A stretch of DNA of 63,965 nt, from assembly GCF_000730645.1 (NCBI RefSeq), contig NZ_BBIU01000037.1:1-63965 (forward strand), written 5' to 3'. This document shows positions 42,203-51,747 of this stretch, one piece after another. The DNA is from Pseudomonas parafulva NBRC 16636 = DSM 17004 (GTDB lineage: Bacteria > Pseudomonadota > Gammaproteobacteria > Pseudomonadales > Pseudomonadaceae). The first letter of the stretch is position 1; each line of letters begins with the position of its first letter. A program made the position numbers and the translations under genes. Under the pieces are notes generated by a model that saw nothing but the letters and a program-made list of their open reading frames with translations, was not told where the DNA came from and searched no databases.

Positions 42203-43299
42203 AACGCTAGATCCTCAGGTGTAAATGTCATCTTGAACGAGCGATACCGGTTGAAATCGCTCGGCTTCATACCCTGCATTTCAGTCAGACGACCGATGTT
42301 CTTCATGGCGGCCACTGCCGAACTGTCAAACGGGCCGTCGCCACTGGAGCGCAGCACGCTCACATTGGTGATGGTGCCATCCGGCAGCATGCTGACCTGC
42401 AGGACTACCGTCATGCCTTTGCGTGCCGAAGGGGGCCGCGCCCAACCTTCTGCTGCACGCATGCGGATCAGGTCGTCGAAATCGCCGGCCACCTGGTCAC
42501 CCTGCTCGTCCGCCAATGCCTGCTGACGCTCAGTGGTGTCGGACAACAGCTCGGCCAGTGCCTGCGCCTTCTTGTCCTCAGCCGCCTTGCGCGCTGCTTC
42601 CTGGGCCTTTTTCTTCTGGGCATCTGCCGCGGCCTTTTTCTTGGCCTCTTCAGCTGCCTTTTTCTTCGCGTCCTCGGCTGCCGCCTTTTTCTTGGCGTCC
42701 TCGGCCGCTTTTTTCTTCGCCTCTTCGGCTGCCTTTTTCTTGGCATCCTCTGCGGCTTGTTTCTTCGCCTCTTCAGCCGCCTGCTTCTTGGCCTCGTCCT
42801 CGGCTTTTTTCTTCGCTTCGTCTTCGGCTTTTTTCTTGGCAATGTCGGCTTGCTGTTTTTCCGCCGCTTTTTTGGCCTCTTCGGCCTTCTTCGCTTCGGC
42901 CGCTTTCTTGGCTTCGGCCGTTTTTGCAGCTTCCTCGGCTTTTTTGGCCTCGGCCGCCTCGCGGGCTTCCTCGGCCTTTTGAGCAGCGTCGGCTTTCTTT
43001 TGTTCCGCCGCTTTCACAGCTTCCTGCTCGACTTTCTTCTGCTCCAGCTGCTCGACCTCGGTCTGGCGCGAAGCGGTTTTCTTCGCTTCCCCGGCAATCT
43101 TCTGGTTGGTCTGGGTGGTCGCCTGGCTCTTGGACTTGAGCTGATACAGCGTAGCCTGAACGATCGGCTTGGACGGCGGCAGCTCTGGGGTCATGGCGAA
43201 GCTGACGAACAGCAAGGCAAACACCAGCACATGCAGGCCGATGGCCCAGACACTGGGCCAGAAGTAGCTTTCCGAGGCGGATGGCTCTCGCTGTTGCAT
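42199..43299 (-). CDS. tolA: Tol-Pal system protein TolA
   Basis: A 366-residue inner-membrane protein that spans the periplasm. One helix near residues 18-36 (GLHVLVFALLFVSF) anchors it. Residues 70-250 are a very long Ala/Lys/Glu helix built of KKAAEEAKKKAAED-like units, followed by the C-terminal domain that contacts TolB/Pal and colicins (ADEQGDQVAGDFDDLIRMRAAEGW). The repeat is strongly biased, so the strand-opposite frames are also open and should be ignored. The start overlaps the tolR stop by one base (TGATG). Confidence 0.96.
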   Translation of the reverse strand: MQQREPSASESYFWPSVWAIGLHVLVFALLFVSFAMTPELPPSKPIVQATLYQLKSKSQATTQTNQKIAGEAKKTASRQTEVEQLEQKKVEQEAVKAAEQKKADAAQKAEEAREAAEAKKAEEAAKTAEAKKAAEAKKAEEAKKAAEKQQADIAKKKAEDEAKKKAEDEAKKQAAEEAKKQAAEDAKKKAAEEAKKKAAEDAKKKAAAEDAKKKAAEEAKKKAAADAQKKKAQEAARKAAEDKKAQALAELLSDTTERQQALADEQGDQVAGDFDDLIRMRAAEGWARPPSARKGMTVVLQVSMLPDGTITNVSVLRSSGDGPFDSSAVAAMKNIGRLTEMQGMKPSDFNRYRSFKMTFTPEDLAL

Positions 43300-43751
43300 C
43301 AGGGCGCCTCGGTAATCAGGCCAACGTTACCGACACCGGCTTTCTGCAGCCCGCCCATGGCACCCATGACCGCGCCATAGTCCACGGCCTTGTCGCCGCG
43401 GATGAAGACCTGGGTCTGTTTGCCCTGGTCGCGGCCGGCGGCAATGATCTTGGTCACAGCGTCGGTCATGGCCGGCAAGGTCATGGCCTTGTCCATCTGC
43501 TTGTCGGTGTCGACTTCACTGCCGAGGTTCCAGTAGTAGGTCTTGTCGGCCTTGATGGAAATGGTAAGGATCTGGACGTTGTTGTCCTGCGGCAAGGCTT
43601 CGCTGGAAACCTTGGGCAGGTCTACCTTGACGCCCTGGTTGAGCATGGGCGCCGTCACCATGAAGATGACCAGCAGTACCAGCATCACGTCGATGTAGGG
43701 CACCACGTTCATCTCGGCGACGGGCTTGCGTTTGTGGCGAACTCGGGCCAT
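43299..43751 (-). CDS. tolR: Tol-Pal system protein TolR
   Basis: A 150-residue ExbD/TolR protein with one N-terminal helix (MNVVPYIDVMLVLLVIFMVTAP) containing the conserved Asp that carries protons, and a periplasmic domain with the LPKVSSEALPQ segment. It works with TolQ as the proton-driven motor that energises TolA. It lies 14 bases after tolQ and is coupled to tolA. Confidence 0.96.
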   Translation of the reverse strand: MARVRHKRKPVAEMNVVPYIDVMLVLLVIFMVTAPMLNQGVKVDLPKVSSEALPQDNNVQILTISIKADKTYYWNLGSEVDTDKQMDKAMTLPAMTDAVTKIIAAGRDQGKQTQVFIRGDKAVDYGAVMGAMGGLQKAGVGNVGLITEAP

Positions 43752-43765
43752 GGGCTTCTACCTGA

Positions 43766-44461
43766 TTACTCTTCGCTGGTGTGCACTTTACGGTGCAGGA
43801 TCGCCTGGAACTCGTCGGCGAAGGTGTAGTAGCGGCCGATCAGCGTTTCACTGCGCGCCGCGAAGCGGTTGTAGGCAATGACCGCCGGGATTGCCGCGAA
43901 CAGGCCGATGGCTGTAGCGATCAGGGCCTCGGCGATACCGGGGGCAACAGTGGCCAGGGTGGCCTGTTGGGCGCTGGCCAGGCCGCGGAAGGAGTTCATG
44001 ATCCCCCATACGGTACCGAACAGGCCGATGTACGGGCTGGTGGAACCCACGGTCGCCAGGAACGGCAGGCTTTGCTCGAGCTTTTCTTCCTCGCGGGAAA
44101 TGGCAACGCGCATGGCACGGCCTACGCCTTCCATGACCGCGTCCGGGTCAACCCCCGGTTGCTGGCGCAGGCGCGAGAATTCCTTGAAACCGGCACGGAA
44201 GACCTGCTCCACACCCGAATCCGGGTCTGGGTTGCTACCGGCCTGGCGGTACAGCTTGGACAGGTCGATACCCGACCAGAAGCGCTCTTCGAAGGCATCC
44301 AGCGCACGACGACCGGCGCGCAGCATGGTGCTGCGCTGAAAAATCATGATCCACGAGGTGACCGAGGCGGCCACCAGGGTCAGCATCACCAACTGCACCA
44401 CTACGCTGGCATTGCTGACCAGACTCCACATGGAGGTATGGTCGACGACGTTAGCTTCCAC
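43766..44461 (-). CDS. tolQ: Tol-Pal system protein TolQ
   Basis: A 231-residue ExbB/TolQ protein with three membrane helices: one near residue 20-40 (VVVQLVMLTLVAASVTSWIM) and two around residues 130-195 (STSPYIGLFGTVWGIMNSF, APGIAEALIATAIGLFAAIPAVIAYN). The cytoplasmic loop lies between. It is the stator of the Tol motor. The start is GTG at 44461, as in P. aeruginosa, with AGGAG upstream. The ybgC stop is 2 bases away. Confidence 0.97.
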   Translation of the reverse strand: MEANVVDHTSMWSLVSNASVVVQLVMLTLVAASVTSWIMIFQRSTMLRAGRRALDAFEERFWSGIDLSKLYRQAGSNPDPDSGVEQVFRAGFKEFSRLRQQPGVDPDAVMEGVGRAMRVAISREEEKLEQSLPFLATVGSTSPYIGLFGTVWGIMNSFRGLASAQQATLATVAPGIAEALIATAIGLFAAIPAVIAYNRFAARSETLIGRYYTFADEFQAILHRKVHTSEE

Positions 44462-44463
44462 GC

Positions 44464-44916
44464 TTATTCTCCTGCATTCGATTGATTACCCGAGCAGTCG
44501 GCCACAAAGGCGTCGCGCAGCTCCGGGGGGATGGCTCGGGGTTTGAAAGTGTCGGCGCGCACAGCGGCCACCAGGAACTGCCCTTCGCAGAGCAGCGTTT
44601 CATCCTTTTCCCGCCAGACCTGCTGCACGAAGCGCAGGCTGGCGCGATTGAGTTCAAGTACTTGCGCGGTAACCCGCAGTTCGTCGTCCAGCCGCGCCGG
44701 CGCGTGGTAACGCGCTTCGCTGGAGTGGACCACAAACAGCAGGTTGCCCTGCGCCAGCTGCGACTGGGAAAAACCCAGGTGCCGCAAGCGTTCGGTGCGC
44801 GCGCGCTCCATGAATTTCAGGTAATTGACGTAATACACCACGCCGCCAGCATCGGTATCTTCGTAATAGACGCGACAACGGTGTGCAAAGGGTTCCAGGC
44901 CATTTAGCGCGCGCAT
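44464..44916 (-). CDS. ybgC: Tol-Pal-associated acyl-CoA thioesterase YbgC
   Basis: A 150-residue hotdog-fold thioesterase, first gene of the tol-pal operon. The 4-hydroxybenzoyl-CoA-thioesterase-like motif YYEDTDAGGVVYYVNYLKFMERART holds the catalytic Asp. It hydrolyses short or acyl-ACP thioesters and is associated with phospholipid metabolism near the Tol complex. The GAGGAG tract before the ATG is rather far (about 14 bases). The 125-base gap upstream to ruvB must hold the operon promoter; no consensus could be fixed by eye. Confidence 0.94.
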   Translation of the reverse strand: MRALNGLEPFAHRCRVYYEDTDAGGVVYYVNYLKFMERARTERLRHLGFSQSQLAQGNLLFVVHSSEARYHAPARLDDELRVTAQVLELNRASLRFVQQVWREKDETLLCEGQFLVAAVRADTFKPRAIPPELRDAFVADCSGNQSNAGE

Positions 44917-45041
44917 ACTCTAGTGCTTACTCCTCGCCTTGCCAATCCGCTGTGGCAACTGTTTTTTCATCGTTCATGTCGTATTGCCAGCGCCCATGCA
45001 GCCTGCCAGCGGTAGGACCACGAAAAGCCGTTTTCGATCTG

Positions 45042-46084
<1,043 letters not shown>

Positions 46085-46088
<4 letters not shown>

Positions 46089-46702
46089 TTGGTAATCATC
46101 CCCTTGAGGCTGCGACGGATCAGCTCTTCACTGCTCAGGCTGGCCTTGTCCTTGATGGCCCCGATGGCCTTGCTCGCTTCTTGCGGCTTGTAGCCCAGCG
46201 AAACGAGGGCGCTGACGGCGTCGGCTTCGGCGGTTGATTCACTGGCCACCGGCAACGGCCCGTCCGATACCAGGGTGAACATGGCCGGGGACGTTTCCCA
46301 GGCCTTGAAGCGGTCCTTGAGCTCGACCAGCAGGCGCTCGGCGGTTTTCTTGCCAACGCCCGGCACACGCACCAGTGCCGAGGTGTCCTGAGCCTGTACG
46401 CAGCGCACCAGCTCGTCGACTTCCAGGCCCGACATCAGCGCCAGCGCCAGCTTGGGCCCTACGCCATTGAGGCGGATCAGTTCACGAAACAACTCGCGCT
46501 CGCGCTTTTCGGCAAACCCGTACAGCAGGTGGGCGTCCTCGCGCACCACCAGGTGGGTGTGCACGGTCACTGGCTCGCCAACCTTGGGCAGGCGATACAG
46601 GGTGGTCATGGGCACTTCGAGCTCGTAGCCCACGCCATTGACGTCGATAATCAGGTGCGGGGGCTGCTTTTCCGCCAGAGTGCCGCGCAATCTTCCAATC
46701 AC
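46085..46702 (-). CDS. ruvA: Holliday junction-binding protein RuvA
   Basis: A 205-residue protein: N-terminal OB-fold (MIGRLRGTLAEKQPPHLIIDVNGVGYEL), two helix-hairpin-helix motifs (RLNGVGPKLALALMSG, RVPGVGKKTAERLLVELKDR) and a C-terminal RuvB-binding domain after a flexible linker (VSALVSLGYKPQEASKAI). It tetramerises on four-way junctions. The start is GTG at 46702. The gap of 109 bases to ruvC is the largest in the ruv group. Confidence 0.97.
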
Positions 46703-46811
46703 GTTCCGATCCTTATTCTCGGGGAGCCGGTCGCAGACCGCTCAACCCTATCAGCAAATGCGGCGGGTGAACGCGCCACCCGCACATAATGTGTATCAGC
46801 GCATGAAGCGC

Positions 46812-47336
46812 CTACAGACGCAAGCGCCCGCCGCGCCGGCGCGCCGTGGCCAGGCCGTGGGGCACCAGGCTGGAACGGGTGTGGGCGTGGCACAAGGCGA
46901 TGGCCAGGGCATCGGAGGCGTCGATCTGCGGTTTTTGCGTGAGCTTGAGCAGGTGCATGACCATCATCATCACCTGCTCTTTGTTGGCGCCGCCGGTGCC
47001 GGCCACCGCCTGCTTGACCTGGGTGGCGCTGTACTCGGCGATCTCAAGGCCCGCCTCGGCGGCCGCCACGATCGCAGCCCCCCGGGCCTGGCCCAGCTTG
47101 AGCGCCGAATCGGCATTGCGGGCCATGAACACCCGCTCGATGCCCATGGTCACCGGGCCGTGCTGGGCGATGACTTCACTGACCCCGCGAAACACGATCT
47201 GCAACCGCTCATGCAGCTCGCCGCTGCCGGTGCGGATGCAGCCTGACGCCACATACTCGCAGCCGCGGGCGGTCTGGCGCACCACGCCGTAACCGGTGAT
47301 GCGCGAGCCGGGGTCGATACCTAGAATCAGAGTCAT
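46812..47336 (-). CDS. ruvC: Holliday junction resolvase RuvC
   Basis: A 174-residue endonuclease that cuts Holliday junctions. The acidic catalytic residues are in GIDPGSRITGYG at the N-terminus, IERVFMARN in the middle, and DASDALAIALCHAH near the C-terminus. The ATG at 47336 gives the canonical start; the frame is open further upstream but covers a large hairpin and is not coding. It is followed by ruvA. Confidence 0.97.
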   Translation of the reverse strand: MTLILGIDPGSRITGYGVVRQTARGCEYVASGCIRTGSGELHERLQIVFRGVSEVIAQHGPVTMGIERVFMARNADSALKLGQARGAAIVAAAEAGLEIAEYSATQVKQAVAGTGGANKEQVMMMVMHLLKLTQKPQIDASDALAIALCHAHTRSSLVPHGLATARRRGGRLRL

Positions 47337-47375
47337 AGCGCCTGTCGAAAAAAATGATGCATGCTGCAAACGGTA

Positions 47376-47440
47376 CGGCCCTTTCGCGGCGGTACGGCGC
47401 TGCGAGTCTATCGGAGCGCCGTACCGCCGCGAAAGGGCCG
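47376..47440. repeat. 26-base perfect inverted repeat between yebC and ruvC
   Basis: Arms at 47376-47401 and 47415-47440 are exact reverse complements (26 of 26 bases) around a 13-base loop. They begin CGGCCCTTTCGCGG and end CGCGAAAGGGCCG. It lies just before the ruvC start and probably forms a stable RNA hairpin or a mobile palindromic unit. Confidence 0.9.
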
Positions 47441-47489
47441 GTGCAAGCAAAGAAAAGCCTGAATGCCTGGTTGGAGCTACCAGAACACC

Positions 47490-48236
47490 CTAGCCGAGGT
47501 TTTCCATGATCTCGTCGGAGATCTGCGCATTGGAATAGACGTTCTGCACGTCGTCCAGGTCTTCGAGCATGTCGATCAGCTTGAGTACCTTTTCAGCGCC
47601 ATCCTGGTCCAACTCGGCGCTGGTGGTCGGCTGCATGACGATCTCCGCATCCGCCGCCTTGAAACCCGCCTCTTCCAGCGCATTGCGCACGGCATAGAAG
47701 CTGTTGAACGACGTAAACACCTCGAACGAGCCATCATCGTTGGCTACCACGTCGTCGGCATCGGCCTCCATCGCAGCTTCCATCAGGGCGTCTTCGTCTA
47801 CCCCCGGGGCGAAACTGATCTGGCCCTTGCGCTCGAACAGATACGCCACCGAACCGTCGGTGCCCAGGTTGCCCCCGCATTTGGTGAAGGCATGGCGCAC
47901 AGCCGCAGCCGTGCGGTTGCGGTTGTCGGTCATGGCTTCGACCATGATCGCCACGCCGCCTGGGCCGTAACCTTCGTAGCTGAGCTCTTCGACGTTGTCG
48001 CTTTCGTTGGTACCGGCACCACGTGCCACGGCCCGATCAATAATGTCGCGGCTCATGTTGGCACCCAGGGCCTTATCCAGCGCCAGGCGCAGGCGCGGGT
48101 TGGAGGCCGCGTCCGGGCCGCCCTGCTTGGCAGCGACGGTCAGCTCACGGATCCACTTGGTGAAGACCTTGCCTCTCTTGGCATCCTGGCGCTCTTTGCG
48201 GTGCTTGATGTTCGCCCACTTGGAATGGCCTGCCAT
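47490..48236 (-). CDS. YebC/PmpR-family regulatory protein
   Basis: A 248-residue member of the YebC family, starting MAGHSKWANIKHRKERQD, the most conserved part of the family. Internal segments DIIDRAVARGAG and YEGYGPGGVAIMVEA are diagnostic. Members act as transcription regulators (PmpR of P. aeruginosa represses quorum-sensing genes) or as translation factors that help ribosomes through proline stretches; which applies here cannot be read. It lies between aspS and ruvC in the usual order, with GGAG before the ATG. Confidence 0.95.
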   Translation of the reverse strand: MAGHSKWANIKHRKERQDAKRGKVFTKWIRELTVAAKQGGPDAASNPRLRLALDKALGANMSRDIIDRAVARGAGTNESDNVEELSYEGYGPGGVAIMVEAMTDNRNRTAAAVRHAFTKCGGNLGTDGSVAYLFERKGQISFAPGVDEDALMEAAMEADADDVVANDDGSFEVFTSFNSFYAVRNALEEAGFKAADAEIVMQPTTSAELDQDGAEKVLKLIDMLEDLDDVQNVYSNAQISDEIMENLG

Positions 48237-48266
48237 AACGACTCCCGATCCTTGAAACAGAAACAG

Positions 48267-48288
48267 GTTCCGCCCCGAAGGGCGGAAC
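48267..48288. terminator. Hairpin between aspS and yebC
   Basis: GTTCCGCCC and GGGCGGAAC form a 9-base-pair stem around a CGAA tetraloop. It may attenuate or process the aspS-yebC message; no T run is obvious in the leftward direction. Confidence 0.5.
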
Positions 48289-48344
48289 GTGGAAAGACTG
48301 CGCCGAAGCGCATGGGCGCATCCGCCGGATACGCCCGGGGCCGA

Positions 48345-50120
48345 TTACTCGACCTTGGTCTGCTCGCGCAGACGGATGTGCAGCTCGCGCAGGGCCTTGG
48401 CATCGACCAGGCCTGGGGCCTGGGTCATGACGCACGCGGCACTCTGGGTTTTCGGGAAGGCGATCACTTCACGAATCGACTGGGCGCCAGTCATCAGCAT
48501 GACCAGGCGGTCCAGACCGAAGGCCAGGCCGCCGTGGGGCGGTGCACCGAACTTCAGGGCATCGAGCAGGAAGCCGAACTTCTCTTCCTGTTCCGCCGCT
48601 TCGATACCCAGCAGGCGGAACACGGCCTGCTGCATTTCCTTGCGGTGGATACGGATGGAACCGCCACCCAGCTCAGTGCCGTTGAGCACCATGTCGTAGG
48701 CGCGGGACAGGGCCGTGGCAGGGTTGGCCTCAAGCTCCTGCGGGGTGCACTTCGGCGCGGTGAACGGGTGGTGCAACGCCGTGAAGCTGCCGTCTTCGTT
48801 CTCTTCGAACATCGGGAAGTCGACGACCCACATCGGTGCCCACTCGCAGGTGAACAGCTCGAAGTCGTGACCCAGGCGGATACGCAGCGCGCCCAGGGCC
48901 TCGCTGACGATCTTGAACTTGTCTGCACCGAAGAACACGATGTCGCCGTCTACAGCGCCTACGCGGTCGAGGATGGTGTTGAGGTTGGCCTCGGGGATGT
49001 TCTTGACGATCGGCGACTGCAGGCCTTCGACCCCTTTGGCGCGCTCGTTGACCTTGATGTATGCAAGGCCGCGGGCACCATAGATGCCGACGAACTTGGT
49101 GTACTCGTCGATCTTGCTGCGCGGCATGCTGGCGCCGCCTGGCAGGCGCAGGGCGGTGACGCGGCATTTCGGATCGTTGGCCGGGCCGGCGAACACCTTG
49201 AAATCGACGTCCTTGAGCTGGTCGGCAACATCGACCAGTTCCAGCGGGATACGCAGGTCTGGCTTGTCGGAGCCGTAGCGGCGCATGGCTTCTTCGAAGG
49301 TCATGTGCGGGAAATCGCCGAACTCCAGGTCCAGCACTTCCTTGAACAGCTTGCGGATCATGCTCTCGGTCAGGCCCATGATCTCGGACTCGTCCAGGAA
49401 GCTGGTCTCGATGTCGATCTGGGTGAATTCCGGCTGGCGATCTGCGCGCAGGTCTTCGTCACGGAAGCACTTGGCGATCTGGTAGTAGCGGTCGAAGCCG
49501 GCCACCATCAGCAGTTGCTTGAACAGCTGCGGCGACTGTGGCAAGGCAAAGAAGCTGCCGGCGTGGGTACGGCTTGGCACAAGGTAGTCACGCGCGCCTT
49601 CTGGGGTGGCACGGGTGAGGATCGGGGTTTCCACATCCAGGAAGCCGTTTTCGTCGAGGAAGCGGCGGATGCTGCTGGTGATGCGCGAACGCAGGCGCAG
49701 CTTGTCGGCCATTTCCGGGCGACGCAGGTCGATGAAGCGATAGCGCAGGCGGGTTTCTTCGCCCACGTCGGAGTATTCGTTCAACGGGAACGGCGGGGTT
49801 TCGGCTTCGTTCAGCACATTGAGCTGATAACCAAGGATTTCGATGGCGCCGGACGCCATGTTGGCATTGACCGCACCGTCAGGGCGCTTGCGCACCTTGC
49901 CGGTGACCTGCACGACGTACTCGCTGCGCACGCGGTCAGCAGCGGCGAAGGTGTCGGCGCGGTCCGGGTCGAACACGACCTGGGCCATGCCCTCGCGGTC
50001 ACGGATGTCGAGGAAGATCACCCCGCCGTGGTCCCGGCGACGATGGACCCAGCCGCAAAGGGTGACTTCCTGGCCGTCCAGGCTCTCGTTCAGTTGGCCG
50101 CAATAATGGCTGCGCATCAT
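48345..50120 (-). CDS. aspS: Aspartyl-tRNA synthetase
   Basis: A 591-residue class II synthetase of bacterial type. The N-terminal OB-fold anticodon domain begins MMRSHYCGQLNESL and includes CGWVHRRRDHGG. The catalytic core has ETPILTRATPEGARDYLVPSR (motif 2 region with FRDEDLRADRQPEFTQID), the bacterial insertion domain between residues 285 and 420, and motif 3 GLAFGLDRLVMLMTG. It charges tRNA-Asp (and possibly tRNA-Asn if the enzyme is non-discriminating). It lies upstream of yebC and ruvCAB. Confidence 0.98.
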   Translation of the reverse strand: MMRSHYCGQLNESLDGQEVTLCGWVHRRRDHGGVIFLDIRDREGMAQVVFDPDRADTFAAADRVRSEYVVQVTGKVRKRPDGAVNANMASGAIEILGYQLNVLNEAETPPFPLNEYSDVGEETRLRYRFIDLRRPEMADKLRLRSRITSSIRRFLDENGFLDVETPILTRATPEGARDYLVPSRTHAGSFFALPQSPQLFKQLLMVAGFDRYYQIAKCFRDEDLRADRQPEFTQIDIETSFLDESEIMGLTESMIRKLFKEVLDLEFGDFPHMTFEEAMRRYGSDKPDLRIPLELVDVADQLKDVDFKVFAGPANDPKCRVTALRLPGGASMPRSKIDEYTKFVGIYGARGLAYIKVNERAKGVEGLQSPIVKNIPEANLNTILDRVGAVDGDIVFFGADKFKIVSEALGALRIRLGHDFELFTCEWAPMWVVDFPMFEENEDGSFTALHHPFTAPKCTPQELEANPATALSRAYDMVLNGTELGGGSIRIHRKEMQQAVFRLLGIEAAEQEEKFGFLLDALKFGAPPHGGLAFGLDRLVMLMTGAQSIREVIAFPKTQSAACVMTQAPGLVDAKALRELHIRLREQTKVE

Positions 50121-50213
50121 GATGGTGGTTTCGCTTCTCGTGATTCGTGTATTCGGTGGAGGCCTTGGCCGCCCGGAGGGCTAATACTGCAAGACCCGGT
50201 CACAGCATTCAAC

Positions 50214-50435
50214 TCAGTCGGCCTTGTCGCCGCCTGCCAGGTTCTTCTTGGCGCCAGTCTTGAAGTCGGTTTCGTACCAGCCGTTACCGCTGAGGCGGAA
50301 ACCGGGTACCGACAGCAACTTCTTCAGCGCCGGGGCCTGACAGGCCGGGCAGTCGGTAAGCGGCGCGGCGCTGATTTTCTGCAGCACCTCCATGCGGTGC
50401 TCGCAGGACGCACATTGATAGTCATAAAGGGGCAT
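50214..50435 (-). CDS. FmdB-type zinc-ribbon protein
   Basis: A 73-residue protein beginning MPLYDYQCASCEHRMEVLQK. Two CxxC pairs (CASC and CPAC) form a zinc ribbon, followed by a short disordered tail rich in Gly/Lys (TGAKKNLAGGDKAD). The FmdB family is named for a putative regulator of formamidase genes, but its role is unknown; conservation next to aspS suggests a housekeeping function. The frame is open further upstream, but this ATG is the family start and lies in a clean context. Confidence 0.88.
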   Translation of the reverse strand: MPLYDYQCASCEHRMEVLQKISAAPLTDCPACQAPALKKLLSVPGFRLSGNGWYETDFKTGAKKNLAGGDKAD

Positions 50436-50527
50436 GGGTGTCTCTCGTGAACCACAACGCTGGCTGCCGGGGCAGCAAAAAGCGGGATTATATATGGTTA
50501 ACCGACACTGCGCAGCCTGCCGGGCGA

Positions 50528-50857
50528 TCAGTGCGCAGCTGGCGGGTCCTGCAGCCATGCCACACAGATCACACGGATGAGGCCACTGAAGTTGCGCACC
50601 CCACCCTGGCGCAGGTGTATTTCGCGGTCCACGTAGGACAGTACCGCGCTGACCGAGCAGTGGTTCACCGCAGCGATGCGCTCCAGGATGCTCCAGTACA
50701 CCGCCTCCAGGCGCAGGCAGGTTGAAAACCCGTTGAGCCGTACCGAGCGCGACACGGGCTGTGTCTGCAGCATGTCGAAGTCGGCCTTGAAGGGGTCGAT
50801 GCACTGCTTGCCAGGCCAACGCCCCTGGCCTGTCGTACGTTTGCTCGCGCGGATCAT
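50528..50857 (-). CDS. Ribbon-helix-helix domain protein
   Basis: A 109-residue protein. The C-terminal half (SVRLNGFSTCLRLEAVYWSILERIAAVNHCSVSAVLSYVDREI) has the pattern of a ribbon-helix-helix domain of the kind seen in small Pseudomonas proteins, often DNA-binding. The N-terminus is basic (RASKRTTGQGRWPGK). The ATG at 50857 follows a GAGGAGG site at ideal spacing; a GTG three codons upstream is less likely. No target or partner can be deduced. Confidence 0.7.
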   Translation of the reverse strand: MIRASKRTTGQGRWPGKQCIDPFKADFDMLQTQPVSRSVRLNGFSTCLRLEAVYWSILERIAAVNHCSVSAVLSYVDREIHLRQGGVRNFSGLIRVICVAWLQDPPAAH

Positions 50858-50949
50858 CTGCCACACCTCCTCGTATCAGGTACCAGGGGGTGTATGAAGC
50901 GCCGATCGGTCGGCACTGAGCAGCGGCAAAGCCTTCCCGCACAAATCAC

Positions 50950-50974
50950 AAAGGCCCGGTCGGTTACCCGGGCC
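50950..50974 (-). terminator. Probable terminator of the Dps-like gene
   Basis: GGCCCGG at 50953-50959 pairs with CCGGGCC at 50968-50974. On the leftward strand it is followed by TTTGTGATTT. It lies 22 bases past the gene's stop. Confidence 0.6.
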
Positions 50975-50996
50975 GGGCCCTCGCGTACAGTGCCTG

Positions 50997-51470
50997 CTAC
51001 TTGCCGTCGAGCAGCACTCGCAACATCCAGGCGGTTTTTTCGTGAACCTGCATGCGCTGGGTCAGCAGGTCGGCAGTAGGCTCGTCACTGACCTTGTCCA
51101 CCACCGGGAAGATGCTGCGCGCCGTGCGCACCACGGTTTCCTGCCCCTGTACCAACTGGCGGATCATTTCATCGGCATGGGGCACCCCTTCCTCCTCCTC
51201 GATCGAGGAGTGGCGGGCATAAAATGCATACGAACCGGGTGCCGGAAAGCCCAGTGCACGGATACGCTCGGCGATGGCGTCGACTGCCAGCGCCAGCTCG
51301 TTGTATTGCTCTTCGAACATCAGGTGCAAGGTACGGAATGATGGCCCGGTGACGTTCCAGTGAAAATTATGGGTTTTCAGATACAGCACGTACGTGTCCG
51401 ACAGCAGGCGGGACAGCCCATCGACGATGGACTTGCGATCTGCTTCATTGATGCCGATATCGATTGCCAT
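50997..51470 (-). CDS. Dps-family ferritin-like protein
   Basis: A 157-residue four-helix protein that would store iron and protect DNA in starvation or oxidative stress. The Dps ferroxidase motif is YLKTHNFHWNVTGPSFRTLH, with further metal ligands in EEQYNELALAVDAIAERIRALG. The length and the GVPHADEMIRQLVQGQETV and LLTQRMQVHEKTAWMLRVLL helices match the bacterioferritin-like Dps of P. putida. AAGGGGAA precedes the ATG. A hairpin follows the stop. Confidence 0.93.
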   Translation of the reverse strand: MAIDIGINEADRKSIVDGLSRLLSDTYVLYLKTHNFHWNVTGPSFRTLHLMFEEQYNELALAVDAIAERIRALGFPAPGSYAFYARHSSIEEEEGVPHADEMIRQLVQGQETVVRTARSIFPVVDKVSDEPTADLLTQRMQVHEKTAWMLRVLLDGK

Positions 51471-51747
51471 GACGTTCCCCTTCTGAAAGCTTGAGACCCA
51501 AACGGGTGCCGACCACTGTAGCAATACCTGGGGCGTTGCGCCTGTGACAAGGCGTTGCAGGCCACCCGCGAACGCCCTGCGGTTTGAGTACCCTGCGGCT
51601 TTACTGTTAAATAGGCAGCGTGCCACCCGTGCGGACTGCAATTGCCGGGTGCATAGGCTGTGGGTCATGTGTTCGCGCTCTACATCTCATGCGCACCGTG
51701 CCGCCAGCTCTCCCCGTGATCAGCTTTATCAACTGTGAGCCAATCCC

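Noticed and set aside
42423..43380. Several open frames and repeats within the tolA region
   Set aside because: They come from the Ala/Lys/Glu codon repeats of the TolA helix, which leave most frames open.
47463..50450. A 995-codon open frame on the plus strand
   Set aside because: It is antisense to yebC and aspS, both unmistakable, and its translation shows no domain; it is an artefact of high GC codon bias.
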